This document shows, in pieces, positions 1 to 8,138 of a stretch of DNA of 9,290 bases. Source of the DNA: Candidatus Nitrosymbiomonas sp. (GTDB lineage Bacteria > Sysuimicrobiota > Sysuimicrobiia > Sysuimicrobiales > Humicultoraceae); the NCBI GenBank assembly GCA_020724185.1, contig DYHL01000031.1, forward strand, positions 6,513 through 15,802, given 5' to 3'. The notes beneath the pieces are model-generated. The model was not told the origin of the DNA and did not search any database. It saw only the letters and a list, made by a program, of their open reading frames with translations. Positions within the stretch are counted from its first letter, which is position 1. Each line of letters opens with the position of its first letter. The translations under genes and the position numbers were made by a program.

Positions 1-395
1 CTCGTCGTCGAAGGACGGACCGTGCCCGTGCGCGTGGTGGAGCAGGAGGGACGGCTTCTTGTTACGATCGGCGCCGACCGGGTCGCGGTGGGTGTTCGCC
101 GGGCGCTTCCGACCGCTTCGCGCCGCGCATCGGCGCAGAACGGCGCGGACCGCGTCGAGGTGCGCGCGCCCATGCCCGGGCTCGTGGTCAGCGTTCCCCA
201 TGCAGATGGTGAGCCGGTGCGGGCGGGAAGCGTGGTTGCGGTCGTGGAAGCGATGAAGATGCAGATGGAGGTGGTTTCCCCGGCGTCGGGACGCATCGAG
301 GAGATACGCGTTCGACCAGGCCAGGAGGTGGCCGGAGGGCAGGTGCTGGTCCTGGTGCGGGCGCCAGCACCCGAGGCAGGCGCGGAGGTGATCCC

Positions 396-399
<4 letters not shown>
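1..399 (+). CDS. Biotin carboxyl carrier protein or domain of an acyl-CoA carboxylase (5' partial)
   Basis: The reading frame is open from base 1 to TGA at 397-399, so the N-terminus lies outside the window. A GTG at 22 is possible, but the residues before it (LVVEGRT) already look like the first strand of the carrier domain, so I read it as internal. The C-terminal half is a biotinyl domain: the EAMKMQME motif carries the biotin-accepting lysine encoded at 256-258, after an Ala/Arg-rich linker at about 103-162. In this family the swinging biotin carries CO2 from biotin carboxylase to the carboxyltransferase. The product could be a free carrier subunit or the end of a biotin carboxylase-carrier chain; the window cannot tell. 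Its stop overlaps the start of the mutase gene by four bases, so propionyl-CoA carboxylase (or methylmalonyl-CoA decarboxylase) is the likely enzyme. Domain identity is seen; substrate is inferred from context. Confidence 0.9.
384..390 (+). promoter_or_regulatory. Shine-Dalgarno site of the mutase gene
   Basis: GGAGGTG lies inside the end of the biotin carrier gene, five bases before the GTG at 396. It decides the start of the mutase, whose N-terminus is unusually short for its family. Confidence 0.75.
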
Positions 400-1931
<1,532 letters not shown>

Positions 1932-1935
1932 GATC

Positions 1936-3354
1936 GTGAACGCCGACGAGATCCTCCCCCTGGCCTCGGCCGTCGTGGCCGGATCTATCCAGGCGGCAGC
2001 CCGTCTGATCACGCTGATCGAGAACGATGGCGAGGATGCGGCGGCGGCGCTGCGGGCGCTGTTCCCGCACACGGGCCGCGCTCACGTGGTCGGGATCACC
2101 GGACCGCCGGGATCGGGCAAGAGCACGCTGGTCAACGCGGCCATCCGCGCCCTGCGGGCTCAGGGCCGGCGCGTAGGCGTGATCGCCGTGGACCCCAGCA
2201 GTCCGTTCACCGGCGGCGCGCTGTTGGGCGACCGCATCCGGATGCAGGATCACAGCACCGACCCGGAAGTCTTCGTGCGCTCGATGGCCACCCGCGGCAG
2301 TCTGGGCGGGCTGGCGCCGGCCACGGGCGAGGCCGTGGCCGTGCTGGATGCCTGGGGCGCCTCGACGGTCTTCGTTGAGACCGTGGGCACCGGGCAGGCC
2401 GAGGTGGACGTGGTCTCCGCTGCCGACACCGTGGTGGTTGTGAGCGCGCCCGGTCTGGGTGACGGTGTGCAGACCCTGAAGGCCGGCGTAATGGAGATCG
2501 GTGACGTGTTCGTGGTCAACAAGGCCGACCGTCCTGACGCCGACCGGGCCGTGACCGACCTCAAGATGGTCCTGGCCTTGGCGCCCGAGGGCGGCTGGCG
2601 GCCTCCGGTGCTATCCACGGTTGCCACCACCGGCGAGGGTGTTGCCGAGGTCCTGGAATCTGTCTCCAACCACCTGCGCCATCTGGAGCAGGGCGGCGGT
2701 CTGGCAGGCCGGAGGAAGGCGCGCTGGAGGAGAGAGGTCGTCCGCGCGGTCGAGGCGCGCCTGAGGGCCCAGACCATGGGCGGCGCCGCGGTCGCCTCGC
2801 TGGACGGGCTGGTTGAGCTGGTGGCCTCGGGTCAACTCGATCCGCGCGGCGCGGCCATCCGGCTGCTGGCCGCGGGACGCGACGCTGCTGCGGGCCTCGA
2901 CCCCGCCGGGGGCGCGGCCCCTGGGGGCGTTCGGGTGGACCACATCGGCGTGGCGGTCCGCAGCATAGCCGAGGCGGCGCGGTTCTACAGCGAGGCGCTC
3001 GGGCTCCAGGGCGGCCCGCCTGAGCAGCTTCCGGCGCAGGGAGTGACGATCGTCTTCTTTGCCGCCGGCGAGACAAGGATTGAGCTCCTGGAGCCACTAA
3101 CTCCTGAGGGGCCGATTGCCCGGTTCCTGGAGCGCCGCGGCGAGGGCGTGCACCACGTCGCGCTGGCGGTGCCCGACGTGGAACGGGCCCTGGAAAGCGC
3201 ACGGGCAGCGGGTTTTGAGCCCGTTGACGCGGTTCCCAGGCCAGGCGCTCACGGCACCCGCGTGGTATTCCTACATCCCAAGGGCACCCACGGGGTGCTC
3301 GTGGAGCTGGTCGAGCCCGCCCAGCCGGTTGCCCCCCTGCCCGAAGAGCGGTAA
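1936..3354 (+). CDS. Fusion of MeaB-type G-protein chaperone and methylmalonyl-CoA epimerase
   Basis: One uninterrupted 472-codon frame holds two proteins that are usually separate. Residues about 1-315 are a MeaB/ArgK GTPase: Walker A GPPGSGKS 56-63, VDPSSPFTGGALLGDR 85-100, ETVGTGQAEVD 148-158, NKAD 195-198. MeaB loads and protects the B12 cofactor of methylmalonyl-CoA mutase. An Ala/Gly/Pro-rich linker (about 316-332) leads to a vicinal-oxygen-chelate epimerase domain (333-461). Its DHIGVAV, GVHHVAL and GVLVELVEP motifs supply likely metal ligands His336, His407 and Glu457, with Glu383 at the fourth position by alignment from memory to the P. shermanii enzyme. The epimerase converts (S)- to (R)-methylmalonyl-CoA, the form the mutase uses. 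The GTG start lies four bases after the mutase stop; the Shine-Dalgarno is weak, so translation is probably coupled. Both domains look complete and active. Domain identity is seen; joint action with the upstream mutase is inferred. Confidence 0.93.
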   Translation: MNADEILPLASAVVAGSIQAAARLITLIENDGEDAAAALRALFPHTGRAHVVGITGPPGSGKSTLVNAAIRALRAQGRRVGVIAVDPSSPFTGGALLGDRIRMQDHSTDPEVFVRSMATRGSLGGLAPATGEAVAVLDAWGASTVFVETVGTGQAEVDVVSAADTVVVVSAPGLGDGVQTLKAGVMEIGDVFVVNKADRPDADRAVTDLKMVLALAPEGGWRPPVLSTVATTGEGVAEVLESVSNHLRHLEQGGGLAGRRKARWRREVVRAVEARLRAQTMGGAAVASLDGLVELVASGQLDPRGAAIRLLAAGRDAAAGLDPAGGAAPGGVRVDHIGVAVRSIAEAARFYSEALGLQGGPPEQLPAQGVTIVFFAAGETRIELLEPLTPEGPIARFLERRGEGVHHVALAVPDVERALESARAAGFEPVDAVPRPGAHGTRVVFLHPKGTHGVLVELVEPAQPVAPLPEER

Positions 3355-3357
3355 AAT
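3329..3357 (+). promoter_or_regulatory. Sigma70-like promoter for the yabE-like/rsmA genes
   Basis: TTGCCC at 3329-3334 and TAAAAT at 3352-3357 are separated by 17 bases (4/6 and 5/6 matches to TTGACA and TATAAT). The -10 box contains the TAA stop of the MeaB-epimerase gene and sits in a rare A/T-rich spot (TAAAATAAA). Transcription would begin near 3364, giving a leader of about 67 bases before the ATG at 3431. It would separate the methylmalonyl-CoA operon from the next transcription unit. Confidence 0.5.
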
Positions 3358-3417
3358 AAACCTACCACCCCGATAGGCCTTCGCGCGGTTCTGGCTTGTT
3401 CTAGTCTTCATCCCGAC

Positions 3418-3426
3418 AGGAGGTGA
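3418..3426 (+). promoter_or_regulatory. Strong Shine-Dalgarno of the YabE-like gene
   Basis: AGGAGGTGA is a full-length match to the 3' end of 16S rRNA, four bases before the ATG at 3431. It is the strongest ribosome binding site in the window and fixes this start. Confidence 0.85.
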
Positions 3427-3430
3427 GCGG

Positions 3431-4432
3431 ATGCGCCCCTTGATATCGCGCCGGGTGCTGGCGATGCTCGTGGCAGCCGCGTCGCTCGCGGTCGGAGCAA
3501 CCGCCCTGGCACAGCGTCCCACGATAGTTGCACTGGTGACCGAGGCAGGCGTCCAGAAGGTATGGACCCACCAGGCCACGGTGGGAGGCGTGCTTGAGGA
3601 AGCCGGAGTCAGGGTCAGGCCCCACGACCGGGTCGCCCCAGGGCTGGCCGAGCGCGTGGCGCCGGAGATGACGGTCACCGTCCGGCGCGCGTTTCCGGTG
3701 TCACTCATGGTTGACAGTCGTACACTCCAGGTCATGACCGCGGCCGAGTCTGTGGAGGAGTTCCTGGCCGAGCGTCACGGCGGGGTGCGGTTGCAGCCGC
3801 GCGACCGTGTTCATCCTTCCATGGAAACCCGGTTGTGGCCCAACGCGGTGGTCAGGGTCGTGCGCATCCATACCCAGCTCGTCACCAGAGAGGAGCGCCT
3901 TCCGTACGCGCGCCTGGTCAGGCCTGATGCGACGCTGCCGCGCGGGATGACCCGTCTGGTGCAGGCAGGCAGGCCCGGCACTCGCGTGCTACGAATCGCG
4001 GTAACGACCGCGGACGGGCAGGTGGTGGACAGGCAGGTCATCGGGCAAGTGTTGGCCCGACCCCCGCAGGACCACATCTCGCAGGTCGGAACCCGCCGGA
4101 TCATAGCCACCCGCGGGGAGTTTGCCGGGAAAGAGATAGTGCACATGGAGGCCACGGGCTACGCGCCCTGGCACGGCAAGGGCGTTGACGGCACCACCGC
4201 TATTGGGATGCGGGCCGGCTATGGGGTGGTGGCCGTGGACCCGCGGGTTATCCCGCTGCGGTCCGAGCTGTTCATAGAAGGGTACGGCCGCGCCATCGCC
4301 GGGGATACCGGCGGGGCGATCAAGGGCCACAGGATTGATCTGGGCTTCACCACCGCGCGCCAGGCATACCAGTTCGGTCGCCGGCCGGTGCGCGTGTACA
4401 TTCTCTCGGTGCCGCCCCCGCGCAGGAAGTAG
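3431..4432 (+). CDS. Secreted YabE-like protein: DUF348, G5 and 3D domains
   Basis: This 333-residue exported protein resembles Bacillus YabE and the Rpf/Sps group of cell-wall-remodelling proteins. Residues 1-27 form a signal peptide (basic start, hydrophobic 9-22, ALA before Gln28 as the probable cleavage site). Two ubiquitin-like DUF348 repeats follow (about 31-86 and 88-145), each with the VxxxLxxxGVxxxxxDRV pattern. A G5-like segment covers about 146-222, and a C-terminal 3D domain covers about 236-326. The 3D domain has its three aspartates: Asp270 (AVDP), Asp292 (AGDTG) and Asp303 (RIDLGF), with the ATGYAPW entry at 241-247. By analogy with MltA-like 3D proteins it probably cleaves peptidoglycan glycan strands outside the membrane; this is not proven by sequence. 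It has its own promoter and is followed seven bases later by rsmA, the same neighbour pair as in Bacillus. Confidence 0.88.
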   Translation: MRPLISRRVLAMLVAAASLAVGATALAQRPTIVALVTEAGVQKVWTHQATVGGVLEEAGVRVRPHDRVAPGLAERVAPEMTVTVRRAFPVSLMVDSRTLQVMTAAESVEEFLAERHGGVRLQPRDRVHPSMETRLWPNAVVRVVRIHTQLVTREERLPYARLVRPDATLPRGMTRLVQAGRPGTRVLRIAVTTADGQVVDRQVIGQVLARPPQDHISQVGTRRIIATRGEFAGKEIVHMEATGYAPWHGKGVDGTTAIGMRAGYGVVAVDPRVIPLRSELFIEGYGRAIAGDTGGAIKGHRIDLGFTTARQAYQFGRRPVRVYILSVPPPRRK

Positions 4433-4439
4433 GCCCCGC

Positions 4440-5297
4440 GTGCTGGGCCACCTCGATCTGGTCACGCCGTCAGGACTCCGCGCGGCCCTGGCAGCAGCGG
4501 GCCTGCGCCTCCGCCCCTCGCGCGGCCAGCACTTCCTGGTCAACCGCCACGTGTTGGACCGAATCCTGTCCGCGGCCGGGATCGAGCCCGGCGAGGCCGT
4601 CTTGGAGGTGGGCGCCGGCGTCGGCACGCTCACCGTGGCGCTTGCGCGGGCCGGCGCGCGCGTGACGGCTGTGGAGGTGGACGGCAGGTTCGTCCCGGTC
4701 CTGCGTGCGGTCTGCGCTGCCTACCCCAGCGTTCGCATCGTGCACGCCGACGCCATGACCCTGACCCCGGAGATGTTGCCGGAAGCGCCGGATAAGGTCG
4801 TGGCCAATCTGCCCTACGCCATCGCCTCGCCGCTCCTGATCAACCTGCTGGAGGCCGGGGTCGGCCGCCGGTTCGTCGTGATGGTCCAGAATGAGGTGGC
4901 CGGCCGCATCGTCGCTCCGCCCGGGGGCAAGTCCTACGGGCTGCTCTCCGTGGCGGTTCAGGCGCGCGCGGATGCGTCCATCGTCGCCCGGGTGCCCCGG
5001 TCGGCATTCTTCCCTCCGCCAGAGGTGAACTCCGCCATCGTCCGGCTGGACGTACGCGAAGAGCCCGCGGTGCCGCGTCCTCTGATGCCGGTGCTGATGG
5101 CCGTGGCGCGCGCCGCGTTCGGTCAGCGCCGGAAGATGCTGCGCTCAGCGCTGCAGTCTGTCCGGGGGCGGCCCCTGCCCGCGGCCGCGGTCGAGGACCT
5201 CTGCCGGACAGCCGGGGTTGACCCGCGGTGCCGGGGAGAGAGTCTGTCGGTCGCCGAGTTCTCCCTCCTGGCGCGCGCCCTCGCCGACAGGGAGTAG
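4440..5297 (+). CDS. rsmA: 16S rRNA (adenine1518-N6/adenine1519-N6)-dimethyltransferase RsmA (KsgA)
   Basis: RsmA uses S-adenosylmethionine to dimethylate two adjacent adenines in helix 45 of 16S rRNA late in small-subunit assembly. From a GTG start at 4440 the protein has 285 residues, normal for the family. Motifs in order are GQHFLVN 29-35, the SAM-binding EVGAGVGTLT 56-65, the acidic end of strand two VEVD 78-81, HADAM 102-106, catalytic NLPYAIASP 123-131, FFPPPEVNSA 190-199 and FGQRRKMLR 227-235. The open frame extends upstream to 4335, but that part overlaps the 3D domain gene and has no family similarity. The GTG lies seven bases after the preceding TAG, with AGGAAG at 4424-4429 as a plausible ribosome binding site. 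It is probably cotranscribed with the YabE-like gene. Confidence 0.95.
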   Translation: MLGHLDLVTPSGLRAALAAAGLRLRPSRGQHFLVNRHVLDRILSAAGIEPGEAVLEVGAGVGTLTVALARAGARVTAVEVDGRFVPVLRAVCAAYPSVRIVHADAMTLTPEMLPEAPDKVVANLPYAIASPLLINLLEAGVGRRFVVMVQNEVAGRIVAPPGGKSYGLLSVAVQARADASIVARVPRSAFFPPPEVNSAIVRLDVREEPAVPRPLMPVLMAVARAAFGQRRKMLRSALQSVRGRPLPAAAVEDLCRTAGVDPRCRGESLSVAEFSLLARALADRE

Positions 5298-5361
5298 GCG
5301 GGTCGATGGGGAAGATGCCATCAATGGAAGCAACGCTGGAATCAGGTGGGGTGGAACCGAG

Positions 5362-6615
5362 ATGCTAGACTACGAGTCCTTCCTGTCCACGCTGGCGCGG
5401 CGGACGGAGCGCTCCGTGATCCGAGAACTGCTGAAGCTGACCCGGCCGGGGAGCGTGATCTCCTTCGCCGGTGGCCTGCCCGACCCGGCCACCTTTCCGA
5501 TCGCAGAACTCCAGGAGGTGACCCGCGAGGTCCTCTCGACCGGGGGGAGGACGGCGCTGCAGTACGCGACCACCGAGGGCGATCCGGTCCTGCGCGAGGA
5601 GCTCGTTCGCTGGATGGCCAAGGACGGAATCAACGTCGGCCGTGACGACGTCCTTATAACCACCGGTTCACAGCAGGCGCTCGACATCGTCGGCCGTGTG
5701 CTCCTCGATCCCGGGGACGTGATCGTGGTCGAGCTGCCCACATACCTGGGAGGGCTGCAGGCCTTCCGCACCTATGGGGTGGAGATGATCGGCGTTCCCC
5801 AGGACGACGACGGCATCAACGTGCAGGCGCTGCACTCTGTCCTGACGCGCCTGCGGCAGGAGGGCCGGCGGCCGAAGTTCCTCTATGCCGTGCCCGACTT
5901 CCAGAATCCGTCTGGGATTACCTGGAGCCGCGCTCGCCGTGAGCGCCTGCTCGCGCTGGCGAGCGAGTTCGACACCCTGGTCATCGAGGACAATCCCTAC
6001 CGCGAGATGCGCTTCCTCGGGAGCGCCCCGCCGCCGATCACCGCGCTCGATCCCGAAGGCCGCACGCTCTACCTCTCCACCTTCAGCAAGACGCTGGCGC
6101 CTGGCCTCAGGGTAGGCTGGATGGCCGGCCCCCAGTTTCTCATCTCGCGCTGCGTGACCGCGAAGCAGGCGATGGATCTCTGCGGCCCCGCGTTGACGCA
6201 GGCGATGGTGGCGGTACTGCTGGCCCGCGGGACCCTGCTGGAACGGCTTCCCACGGTGGTGGGGCTCTACCGGCACAAGCGGGACGTGATGCTCGATGCG
6301 CTGGCGCGCGAGATGCCCGAGGGCGTGTCCTGGACGCGACCGGAGGGCGGGCTGTTCCTCTGGGTGCGTCTTCCCGAGGGGGTGGACGCGGGTGCGATGC
6401 TCAAGGTCGCGCTGGAGGAAGAGGCTGTGGCATACGTTCCAGGGCAGCCCTTCCACGCCGACGGGAGCGGCCAGAACACCCTGCGCCTGAACTTCTCCTA
6501 CCCGTCCGAGGCCGAGATCAAGGACGGCATCGCCCGCCTGGGCCGGATCGTGCGCCGCAGCGTGCCAGCCCCTGTCCACACAGTCCGCAGGAGGGGAACA
6601 ACAGTTTCGGATTGA
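5362..6615 (+). CDS. Fold-type I PLP-dependent aminotransferase (LysN / MocR-related group)
   Basis: This 417-residue protein is a class I/II aminotransferase resembling 2-aminoadipate aminotransferase LysN and the catalytic halves of MocR regulators, but without a GntR DNA-binding domain. Visible features are ISFAGGLPDPATFP 33-46, LQYATTEGDPVLRE 67-79, the PLP-phosphate loop TTGSQQALD 100-108, DFQNPSG 179-185 (Asn182), the ring-binding IEDNPY 208-213 (Asp210, Tyr213), FSKTLAPGLRVGW 241-253 with Schiff-base Lys243 and Arg250, and NTLRLNFSY 372-380, whose Arg375 binds the substrate carboxylate. It moves amino groups between an amino acid and a 2-oxoacid; the donor (aminoadipate, an aromatic or branched-chain amino acid) cannot be read from sequence. 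ATG at 5362 is chosen because similarity begins just after it; the frame extends to 5218 over rsmA. The ribosome binding site is weak (GGTGGGGTGG at 5345-5354). Confidence 0.88.
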   Translation: MLDYESFLSTLARRTERSVIRELLKLTRPGSVISFAGGLPDPATFPIAELQEVTREVLSTGGRTALQYATTEGDPVLREELVRWMAKDGINVGRDDVLITTGSQQALDIVGRVLLDPGDVIVVELPTYLGGLQAFRTYGVEMIGVPQDDDGINVQALHSVLTRLRQEGRRPKFLYAVPDFQNPSGITWSRARRERLLALASEFDTLVIEDNPYREMRFLGSAPPPITALDPEGRTLYLSTFSKTLAPGLRVGWMAGPQFLISRCVTAKQAMDLCGPALTQAMVAVLLARGTLLERLPTVVGLYRHKRDVMLDALAREMPEGVSWTRPEGGLFLWVRLPEGVDAGAMLKVALEEEAVAYVPGQPFHADGSGQNTLRLNFSYPSEAEIKDGIARLGRIVRRSVPAPVHTVRRRGTTVSD

Positions 6616-6737
6616 CGGCTCCCGGGTCGTGCGCTACCGTCAGTGTTGTCAGCGGCACGTAGCTGGTTGAGATGGGAGGAGGTACTCCTTCGGGAGCGGC
6701 CCGGCCTAACTCGGCAGCAGGCGGCCGCTGACGCTTT
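6616..6737. other. Convergent intergenic gap with weak hairpins
   Basis: This gap separates the ends of the aminotransferase (+) and LCP (-) genes. It holds a bulged stem pairing 6628-6635 (CGTGCGCT) with 6651-6659 (AGCGGCACG, G6654 unpaired), and a short CTCC-TTCG-GGAG stem-loop at 6685-6696 with a stable-type UUCG loop. Neither has a T-tract on either strand, so they are poor candidates for intrinsic terminators. I see no gene here. Confidence 0.4.
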
Positions 6738-8045
6738 CTACGGACCGGCTATCTTCGCGACCGCGTCCCTGGCAAGCAGCACGGTGATCCCACCACCGGG
6801 CGCGGGCGGTTCCTCCCTGACCGCGAACCCGCCCAGCGCATTGGCCAGTGCGCGGGCGACCCGGGGGGATCCGCTGCGATCAACGATCGTCGTTACCTCC
6901 ACCGGTCCTTCTGCAGCGCGCACCGTGACCGTCTTGAAGCCGAGCGCCGCGATGCGCGAAGCCGCCTGTTGACCCAGGCCAGGGACGCCGCTGGCGTTCT
7001 GCACCTCGACCGGTATGGTCTTCAGATCCTCTTCGCTCAGGCCGTAGAAGAAGTCCGCAACCACCGCGCGAATCCTGGCCGGATCGGGCTCCCAGTACAG
7101 GGCTGCGAAGTTGCCGGGCAGCGTTTCCAAGCGTAGCGGCTCCCCGCGCGCGCGCACCGCGAACACGCCCAGGGTCATCAACTCGGCCCGGGTGAGGTCG
7201 GTCTGCGCGTTGCGGGCGAAGGCGCCCAGGAGTTTCGGACCGGCCAGGAGCGTGGAGGGCTGCTTGAGCTGCCGGACCAGGGTCATGATAACCTGATGCT
7301 GGCGCTTCACGCGGCCGATGTCGCCCATGGGGTCGTGGCGGAACCGGATGTAGCCCGCGACCTGGTCGCCGTTCAGCCGCTGCCGGCCCTTCTTCAAGTC
7401 CACCGTGAACCCGGCCCAGCTATCGGTGTACCGCATGTCCTTCTCGACGTCTATCTCGATGCCGCCAACCGCGTCCACCAGGCGCGCGAACGACTCGGGT
7501 CCCAGCTTGATGTAGTAGTCCACCCGGACCCCAAGGAGGCGTTCCACCGTTTTGACCGTCAGGCGCGGGCCGCCGTAGGCGTACGAAGCGTTGATCTTGG
7601 TGACCCCGTGGCGCGGGATCTCGGCCCGCGTATCGCGTGGTATCGAAAGCGCGGTGATCCGCTCCCTGTCGGGATCAAACGAGATCAGGACGAGGGTGTC
7701 CGCCCGCGCAACGTTCAACACCTGCCGGCGGTTGTCGAGGGTCGCGTCAATGCCTATCAGGAGGACGTTCACCCGGCCGGTCAAGCGGAGCGGCCAGCCG
7801 AAGGCCTCGACGTTGCGCCGCCCCGCGGCAGTCTCGCCCGTGCCCACGGTCACCTGGCTCAGGATGTACAGGTAGATTCCCAAGGCAAGGCCGCCGGCCA
7901 CGAGCACGCCAACCGGGACGGCCCAAACCACGACCCGCCACCAGCGCCTGCGGAAAGGAGGTGGCGGGGACCCGGCAGGGCAACTGGGATCTGCCGTCTG
8001 GGCGCCCGGCGCGCGGTCTGCGTTGTCAGGGAGTTGCTCGGTCAC
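6738..8045 (-). CDS. LytR-CpsA-Psr (LCP) family cell-wall polymer ligase with LytR_C domain
   Basis: LCP enzymes transfer undecaprenyl-linked glycopolymers (teichoic acid-like, capsule or arabinogalactan-type) onto peptidoglycan at the outer membrane face. This 435-residue protein has a Pro-rich cytoplasmic tail (PPPP at 27-30, then RRRWWR), one membrane segment at about 38-62, and an LCP domain at about 90-262: NVLLIGID 93-100, RADTLVLISFDP 114-125, SIPRDTR 134-140, KINASYAYGG 150-159, GYIRFRHDPMGDIGRVKRQHQ 231-251. The phosphate-binding arginines and aspartates of the family are present. A LytR_C domain (about 343-426, VEVQNASGVPGLGQQAA) follows. The GTG at 8045 has no Shine-Dalgarno but lies exactly where transcription should start from the adjacent promoter, so the mRNA is probably leaderless. 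It stands alone on the minus strand, divergent from ispE. Polymer substrate is unknown. Confidence 0.93.
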   Translation of the reverse strand: MTEQLPDNADRAPGAQTADPSCPAGSPPPPFRRRWWRVVVWAVPVGVLVAGGLALGIYLYILSQVTVGTGETAAGRRNVEAFGWPLRLTGRVNVLLIGIDATLDNRRQVLNVARADTLVLISFDPDRERITALSIPRDTRAEIPRHGVTKINASYAYGGPRLTVKTVERLLGVRVDYYIKLGPESFARLVDAVGGIEIDVEKDMRYTDSWAGFTVDLKKGRQRLNGDQVAGYIRFRHDPMGDIGRVKRQHQVIMTLVRQLKQPSTLLAGPKLLGAFARNAQTDLTRAELMTLGVFAVRARGEPLRLETLPGNFAALYWEPDPARIRAVVADFFYGLSEEDLKTIPVEVQNASGVPGLGQQAASRIAALGFKTVTVRAAEGPVEVTTIVDRSGSPRVARALANALGGFAVREEPPAPGGGITVLLARDAVAKIAGP

Positions 8046-8051
8046 GGGGCT

Positions 8052-8080
8052 ATCTTACGGGAACCATTCGGCCCGCGCAA
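8052..8080 (-). promoter_or_regulatory. Promoter of the LCP gene, leaderless type
   Basis: On the minus strand, TTGCGC (8080-8075) and TAAGAT (8057-8052) are separated by 17 bases. Exactly six bases separate the -10 box from the GTG start codon whose first base is 8045, so the expected transcription start coincides with the first base of the gene. No ribosome binding site precedes this start, which agrees with leaderless translation as seen widely in Deinococcus and actinobacteria. Confidence 0.55.
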
Positions 8081-8106
8081 CGAAGGCCACCACAACGAAG
8101 GCCACC
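8078..8106. repeat. Tandem direct repeat, 14 bp, two copies with 15-bp period
   Basis: CAACGAAGGCCACC occurs at 8078-8091 and again at 8093-8106 without mismatch. The first copy begins inside the -35 box of the LCP promoter. It could be a paired regulator site or a chance local duplication. Confidence 0.9.
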
Positions 8107-8120
8107 CCCACGGAGGACTT

Positions 8121-8138
8121 ATGCCTCCCGGCACCTAA
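8121..8138 (+). promoter_or_regulatory. Possible five-residue leader ORF (MPPGT) upstream of ispE
   Basis: ATG CCT CCC GGC ACC TAA follows GGAGG (8112-8116) by four bases, so it has both a start signal and a stop. Pro-Pro-Gly is a known EF-P-dependent ribosome stalling motif. The frame overlaps the left arm of the adjacent inverted repeat, and its CCTCC (8124-8128) is complementary to its own GGAGG and, with one G-U pair, to the G-run before ispE. The features are seen; a regulatory role is inferred, and a chance occurrence of so short an ORF is quite possible. Confidence 0.3.

Noticed and set aside
4335..4439. Upstream extension of the rsmA frame
   Set aside because: It overlaps the end of the 3D-domain gene, has Cys/Arg/Ser-rich composition, and the GTG at 4440 gives a normal-length RsmA.
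5668..6579. 303-codon minus-strand frame opposite the aminotransferase
   Set aside because: Low-complexity composition, no domain, and fully overlapped by a gene with intact catalytic motifs; a GC-rich shadow frame.
6721..6728. GCGGCCGC palindrome as part of a terminator
   Set aside because: A self-complementary 8-mer with no loop and no T-tract is common in such GC-rich DNA.
6658..6731. tRNA-like or small gene in the convergent gap
   Set aside because: AGCTGGTTGAG resembles a D-arm, but there is no T-loop sequence or acceptor stem. A 19-codon frame at 6672-6731 lacks a ribosome binding site.
8023..8056. Plus-strand promoter TTGTCA / TATCTT for ispE
   Set aside because: The boxes are 22 bases apart, too far for a sigma70-type promoter, and TATCTT is largely the reverse of the LCP -10 box.
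7296..8138. 280-codon plus-strand frame opposite the LCP gene
   Set aside because: Antisense to clear LCP motifs (SIPRDTR, GYIRFRHDP); no similarity that I recognise and no ribosome binding site.
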